From Shinella sp. SUS2 (GTDB taxonomy: Bacteria > Pseudomonadota > Alphaproteobacteria > Rhizobiales > Rhizobiaceae), in assembly GCF_001262505.1 (NCBI RefSeq), contig NZ_KQ410735.1, forward strand, positions 64,798-128,797: a stretch of 64,000 nt of DNA, given 5' to 3'. A model generated the notes under the pieces. It did not search any database. It was not told the origin of the DNA and saw only the letters and a list, made by a program, of their open reading frames with translations. Positions 60,277-64,000 of this stretch are shown one piece after another (the stretch's first letter is position 1; the number at the start of each line of letters is the position of its first letter). The translations under genes and the position numbers were made by a program.

Positions 60277-61361
60277 CCACCGGCAATTGCAGCCAGCCTT
60301 GGCATCGGCACACCCGGTGCCCAGGCTAGGAAATCGCCGATGCGGCGAACGCGCTTCTCCGCATGGTGGTTGGCGATATCGCTGAGGCGGTGCTCGAGGA
60401 AGGGATTGTCGAAGCGCTCCAGGGTCGCTGCGACGTAGGCTTCCGCCTCCCGGCCGAGCCCCCTGTCGGCAAAGCCGGGTACCACCTCGTCGTGGTAGAT
60501 CGCCAGAAGCCTGCGCCGGACGTCGGCCTCGGCGAGAATGGCTTTGACTGTCTCCTCCTTCGGCCTTTTCTCCGCCAGCCAGATGTCAGCCAGCACCGTA
60601 TGGCCGAGATTGAGGATGTGCAGCTTGAGCTTCTCGTAGGGTGTCAGGTCGTCGACAAGGCGGATGTCCGCATGTCTGCACGGCACCGTCAGGCCCGGCT
60701 GGGTCTCGATCGCCCAGAGCGCGTAGGGCTCCGCGATGGCCCCGGCCGGTTCCAGCGGTTCGGAAACGATGCGGTCGACCAGCGTGTTGCCCCAGATCAC
60801 GCTTTCGGACAGCCAGTTGCGAAAATCGGACTCCGGGTAACGATCGCCCTGCAGGTCGAGGATAAGCCGCTTCAGCACATCGCCGTTCCGCGAAACGAGC
60901 TCGCAGGGCAGGAGGGTCAGCTCGCGCCGGTTCGCCGCGAAACGGTCGTGGAGAAGCGCCAGCAGCTTGCCGGGAAAGGAAGCCGGGACAGGGCCGGCGA
61001 GATCGTCTGGGCCTACCATGTAACCGGTGTCCCCGGTATTGGAGAGCACGACCTCGGCCTCGTCGCAAAAGATCTTCCTTACCGTCTCCCAGTCGTTCGC
61101 CGCCGAAAGCGTGCGCGCGACGCTGGTGATCCGCTGCTCGCGGTTGACCTCGTGCCCGTCCTTCCGCCCGCGGATGATCACCGGATAGCCGCCTGGCGCT
61201 GCGAGCGCGGCAAGGCGTCCCGCCCGTTCCGGGGCGCCCGTGGTCTGGATGACCGTGATGCGGCCGAGGGCCTCGCCCCTTTTCAGCGCCTCGTCGATGA
61301 AAAGGTCCGCATGCGCCTGCAGGAAGCGGCTGGTTCCGAATTGCAGGATGGGTGTGCCCAT
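60270..61361 (-). CDS. Mannitol dehydrogenase-family oxidoreductase (tagaturonate reductase/mannonate oxidoreductase-like)
   Basis: The 363-residue polyol dehydrogenase of the long-chain, zinc-independent type. ILQFGTSRFLQAHADLFIDEA is the NAD-binding start, LLPCELVSRNGDVLKRLIL follows, GNTLVDRIVSEPLEP is the family signature, and PYEKLKLHILNLGHTVLADI holds the catalytic Lys-Asn region. It is shorter than mannitol dehydrogenases (about 480 aa) and closer in size to fructuronate/tagaturonate-type members. The substrate is probably a hexuronate or sugar acid, uncertain. It lies 10 bp downstream of the GntR gene in the same operon. Confidence 0.83.
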   Translation of the reverse strand: MGTPILQFGTSRFLQAHADLFIDEALKRGEALGRITVIQTTGAPERAGRLAALAAPGGYPVIIRGRKDGHEVNREQRITSVARTLSAANDWETVRKIFCDEAEVVLSNTGDTGYMVGPDDLAGPVPASFPGKLLALLHDRFAANRRELTLLPCELVSRNGDVLKRLILDLQGDRYPESDFRNWLSESVIWGNTLVDRIVSEPLEPAGAIAEPYALWAIETQPGLTVPCRHADIRLVDDLTPYEKLKLHILNLGHTVLADIWLAEKRPKEETVKAILAEADVRRRLLAIYHDEVVPGFADRGLGREAEAYVAATLERFDNPFLEHRLSDIANHHAEKRVRRIGDFLAWAPGVPMPRLAAIAGGQ

Positions 61362-61371
61362 GCCGTCCTCG

Positions 61372-62250
61372 TCAGTTGATCGATTGCAAAAGTGTTTCGC
61401 GCGCGGATTTCAGGTGCTGCCGGCAGGCCAGCTCGATCTCGATCGGATCGCGTGAACGCAGCGCCGCGATGTAGGCAAGGTGTTCTTCCAGCGCCCTTGC
61501 ATTGCGCTCGCGGGCATTCGTCTTGTTCCACTGGTAGTGATAGTGGAAGACGATCGCGATGACGTCGTAGAAATCGACGATGAAGCGGTTCTTCGAGGCC
61601 CGGTGCACGAGGAGGTGGAAGCGCTCGTCGAGTTCGGAGAAATCGAGGTAGCGGTTTTCGATATCGGCCAGGATGGCATGGTGCATCGCCTCGATCGTGT
61701 CGAGTTCCTGCCAGGCTGGATGATCCTCCGGAAGGCGGGCGAAGGCGTTGGCCGAGCGCAGCTCGAACATCTCGCGCACTTCCGTCAATTCGAGCGCGAA
61801 GTCTCGTGTGAAGCCCTTCAGCACCCAATGGCTGTTCGGCCGCTTCTCGATCAGGCCGAACCGGCTGAAGCGGATAAGGAATTCGCGTACGCTCGTCGTG
61901 CCGATTCCGATCTCGCGGGCAAGTTCCAGTTCGTTGATCTGCATGCCCGGCTCGGCACCGCCGGCGAGAATGCGGCGCATGAAGCTGCGCTCGATGATCT
62001 CGGAAAGCGAATCCGTTTCCTCGGTCGGAAAATAATCTCCGGCGACCGGCTTGCGCAGCACGATCTTGCGCCGCTTCTCCCAGGTCAGCAGACCGGCCTC
62101 CTCCAGCCGGGTGAGGATCGCGCGGACGGTCGTGCGGCTGACGCCGAGCGTGGCGCCGAGTTCCGGCTCCGAGGGCAGGTTTGGCGTCTGCTCCAGGAGT
62201 TTCAGGCAGCGATTGAAGGCATCTTTGAAGACGGTGTTCTGTTTGGCCAT
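61372..62250 (-). CDS. GntR-family regulator with tandem winged-helix domains and FCD domain
   Basis: The 292-residue protein has two DNA-binding-like segments rather than one: residues ~5-68 (LPSEPELGATLGVSRTTVRAILTRLEEAGLL) and ~80-143 (MQINELELAREIGIGTTSVREFLIRFSRFGLIEKR). A C-terminal all-helical FCD effector domain follows (ELTEVREMFELRSANAFARL, FHLLVHRASKNRFIVDFYDVIAIVFHYHYQW, HLAYIAAL) with several His residues that could bind a metal-ligand complex. FadR/FCD regulators normally carry one winged helix. It probably represses its own operon and the divergent aldo/keto reductase gene in the absence of a sugar acid. Confidence 0.85.
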   Translation of the reverse strand: MAKQNTVFKDAFNRCLKLLEQTPNLPSEPELGATLGVSRTTVRAILTRLEEAGLLTWEKRRKIVLRKPVAGDYFPTEETDSLSEIIERSFMRRILAGGAEPGMQINELELAREIGIGTTSVREFLIRFSRFGLIEKRPNSHWVLKGFTRDFALELTEVREMFELRSANAFARLPEDHPAWQELDTIEAMHHAILADIENRYLDFSELDERFHLLVHRASKNRFIVDFYDVIAIVFHYHYQWNKTNARERNARALEEHLAYIAALRSRDPIEIELACRQHLKSARETLLQSIN

Positions 62251-62389
62251 GGGTGCCGCCGGTTCTGTGGTCTGCTGTTGCGTCCCTTACTGATTGCCCG
62301 GGCGAAAGGCCAGACGCCGGCCGCTTGGCATGCCGGTGCCGTCATCCTCCCGTTTCCTCTTTCTTGCATATTACCCATTGACGGCAATC

Positions 62390-62414
62390 TGTCTATTGTC
62401 GATAAAAGACAAAT
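62390..62414. promoter_or_regulatory. Candidate GntR operator in the divergent promoter region
   Basis: TTGTC (62396-62400) and GACAA (62408-62412) form an inverted repeat around GATAAAA. TGTCT/AGACA (62390-62394/62407-62411) overlaps it as a second, wider dyad. The site lies 30 bp before the aldo/keto reductase ATG. The rest of 62251-62444 shows nothing further. Confidence 0.45.
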
Positions 62415-62444
62415 AATGGCGAGAGGACGCCGACGGGAGGTTCG

Positions 62445-63464
62445 ATGAAAACGCGTATCGTCGGCAGGACAGGCCTGGCTGTGACCGAATTCAGTTTCGG
62501 CACCGCAGCGCTTGGCGGTCTCTACCGGGCGTGCCCGCGCGATGCGGCGATGGAAACGCTGGAGGCGGCCTGGGACGAGGGTCTGCGTTACTTCGATACT
62601 GCGCCCTGGTACGGTTTCGGCCTTGCGGAGCGCCGCACCGGCGATTTCCTGCGCGACAAGCCGAGCGGCAGCTGGGTTCTGTCCAGCAAGGTCGGCCGCG
62701 TCATGATTCCCGTCGCCGACGACAAGGTGCCGAGCTACGGCTACGTCGATCCGCTGCCTTTCGACGTGCGCTACGACTACAGCTATGACGGCATCATGCG
62801 GTCCGTCGAACTCAGCCATGCCCGCCTCGGGCTCAACCGCATCGATATCCTCTATGTGCACGATATCGGCGTCTATACACACGGCGCCGAGCGCAACGCG
62901 TTCCATCTGCGCCAGCTGCTCGAGACGGGTCTGAAAGCCCTGGAGGAACTGAAGGCGTCGGGCGTGATCAAAGCCTATGGGCTTGGCGTCAACGAGGTGC
63001 CGGTCTGCCTCGATGTGCTTGCGAAGGCCGATCTCGATTGCATCCTGCTGGCCGGCCGCTATACGCTGCTCGACCGTTCGGCGGCCGCGGACCTGCTGCC
63101 GCTGTGCGAGAAGAAGGGCACGTCCCTGGTGGTGGGCGGCGTCTTCAATTCCGGCATTCTGGCGACGGGACCGGTGGACGGCGCGCATTTCGACTACATG
63201 CCGGCGACGCCGGATATCGCGGCCAAGGTTGGTGCGATGATGGCGATCGCGCAGCAAGGCGGCGTGCCGCTCGCTGCGCCCGCGCTCCAGTTTCCGCTCA
63301 ATCATCCGGCCGTTGCCTCGGTGCTGATCGGCACGGCAAAACCGCAGAGCCTGCGACGCAACATGGCGCTTGCGCGCATGGATCTGCCGAAAGAGATTTA
63401 CCCGGCTTTCGAGCCGCATATAGTGGTTGCGCCGGAACTCGGGGAAAACGCCGTCCGGCAATGA
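62445..63464 (+). CDS. Aldo/keto reductase, L-fucose/D-threo-aldose dehydrogenase-like
   Basis: The 339-residue aldo/keto reductase has the tetrad region LRYFDTAPWYGFGLAERRTGDFL (D and Y), LSSKVGR (K) and ILYVHDIGVYTH (H). KAYGLGVNEVPVC and the NADP-binding LIGTAKPQSLRRNMAL close the barrel. GTAALGGLYRACPRDAAMETLEAAWDEG and the adjacent FucU-type mutarotase favour an aldose 1-dehydrogenase acting on L-fucose or related 6-deoxysugars. GGGAGG precedes the ATG. It is divergent from the GntR gene and followed 39 bp later by the mutarotase. Confidence 0.87.
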   Translation: MKTRIVGRTGLAVTEFSFGTAALGGLYRACPRDAAMETLEAAWDEGLRYFDTAPWYGFGLAERRTGDFLRDKPSGSWVLSSKVGRVMIPVADDKVPSYGYVDPLPFDVRYDYSYDGIMRSVELSHARLGLNRIDILYVHDIGVYTHGAERNAFHLRQLLETGLKALEELKASGVIKAYGLGVNEVPVCLDVLAKADLDCILLAGRYTLLDRSAAADLLPLCEKKGTSLVVGGVFNSGILATGPVDGAHFDYMPATPDIAAKVGAMMAIAQQGGVPLAAPALQFPLNHPAVASVLIGTAKPQSLRRNMALARMDLPKEIYPAFEPHIVVAPELGENAVRQ

Positions 63465-63503
63465 TTTTAATCTGGGATTTTGATCTGGGAGGATCGCTAG
63501 GGC

Positions 63504-63950
63504 ATGTTGAAAGGCATTCATCCGTTGCTCGGGCCGGATCTGCTGCACGCCATCCGGACCATGGGCCACGGCGACGACATCGTCATCGCCGACGCCAATT
63601 TCCCGTCGAGTTTCCTCGGCCCGAAGGTCATCCGAGCGGATGGGGTCGATGCCGTGTCGATCACGGAAGCCATTCTCGCGCATATGCCGCTCGATACTTT
63701 CGTGCCGGAGGCCGCCTGGCGCATGGAGGTGGTCGGCGATCCCGACGCGGTGCCTGAGGTCTGCGCGACCTTTCAGGATCTCGTCCATCGGCTGGCTGGT
63801 GATTTCAAGGTGCATGCGGTCGAGCGTTTCGCTTTCTACGAGATGGCGAAGAAGGCGGCCTATATCGTCGCCACGACGGAGTTCCGTCTCTATGGCAATA
63901 TCATTCTGAAGAAGGGTGTCGTGCACCCGCACGAGATTTTTCAGGCCTAG
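63504..63950 (+). CDS. RbsD/FucU-family sugar mutarotase
   Basis: The 148-residue FucU-like protein: MLKGIHPLLGPDLLHAIRTMGHGDDIVIADANFPS is the typical N-terminus with the catalytic His in MGHGD, and FAFYEMAKKAAYIVATTEFRLYGNIILKKGVV the typical C-terminus (Y/E and LYGN). It would interconvert anomers of L-fucose or a related sugar, supplying the form used by the neighbouring dehydrogenase. The start has GGGAGGATCG upstream. Length is normal. The next gene begins close behind. Confidence 0.92.
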   Translation: MLKGIHPLLGPDLLHAIRTMGHGDDIVIADANFPSSFLGPKVIRADGVDAVSITEAILAHMPLDTFVPEAAWRMEVVGDPDAVPEVCATFQDLVHRLAGDFKVHAVERFAFYEMAKKAAYIVATTEFRLYGNIILKKGVVHPHEIFQA

Positions 63951-63980
63951 CCGCCCGGCGGCCACCGTTTGGGAGGACGG

Positions 63981-64000
63981 ATGGCATGGACTGGAGCATT
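63981..64000 (+). CDS. Start of a further gene of the sugar cluster (cut by window end)
   Basis: GGGAGGACGG at 63971-63980 looks like a ribosome site, followed by ATG at 63981 and another ATG in a different frame at 63986. Spacing to the second (MDWSI...) is closer to ideal. Too little sequence remains to identify a family. Confidence 0.35.

Overview
The window reads as a chromosomal segment of an alphaproteobacterium of the family Rhizobiaceae (Rhizobium/Agrobacterium/Ensifer/Shinella-like; the genus cannot be fixed by eye). Evidence: high GC, the order hemE - oriC - ppsR-like - maf - aroE - coaE - dnaQ - secB, the rho-mnmE-mnmG-rsmG-parA-parB block, an Irr-type iron box before bfd-bfr, a 1593-residue NAD-glutamate dehydrogenase, a heparinase-like gene between purH and rsmB, and an intergenic repeat resembling the rhizobial ABC repeats. 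It is dominated by housekeeping genes, with a sugar-catabolic accessory segment at the right end.

Layout. 0-5 kb: end of a divergent polysaccharide deacetylase gene, rppH, the bfd-bfr iron-storage pair behind an Irr-box-like site, a small zincin, and a CoA-ester lyase coupled to a DUF1737 gene. 5-12 kb: leuD, a RidA gene, leuB, a PAP2 phosphatase, an MHS-family transporter with a large periplasmic insert, and asd. The asd gene is preceded by what looks like a complete attenuator: promoter, ribosome site, 39-codon leader peptide with a Lys/Thr/Met codon run, then competing hairpins. 12-24.6 kb: lytic transglycosylase, beta-carbonic anhydrase, pyridoxal kinase, NAD-GDH, UMF1-type transporter, purH, heparinase-like protein. 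24.6-33.3 kb: rsmB-htpX, sdhAF4, acs, trcR, prpE, yggS. 33.5-37.7 kb: leuS-lptE-holA.

37.7-50.5 kb is the origin domain. ParB, ParA, RsmG, MnmG, MnmE, Rho, HemJ and HemE run leftwards; the ppsR-like gene, maf, aroE, coaE and dnaQ run rightwards. The 404-bp gap between hemE and the ppsR-like gene holds one perfect and several near-perfect DnaA boxes, an AT-rich stretch and six GANTC (CcrM) sites, and is called oriC. Six parS-like 16-mers lie between 27.1 and 48.3 kb, three of them inside coding sequences, so ParAB segregation and replication initiation are physically linked here.

50.5-57 kb: secB, fxsA, timA, mltA, an Smr-domain gene, an XRE regulator and gyrB. 57-64 kb: nitroreductase, succinate-semialdehyde dehydrogenase, an HpcH/HpaI aldolase, then a fucose/hexuronate-like catabolic segment (mannitol-dehydrogenase-family oxidoreductase with a tandem-winged-helix GntR regulator, divergent from an aldo/keto reductase and a FucU-type mutarotase) that runs off the window.

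The strongest candidate for an undescribed element is the asd leader attenuator. No CRISPR array, tRNA, rRNA, transposase or prophage gene was seen.
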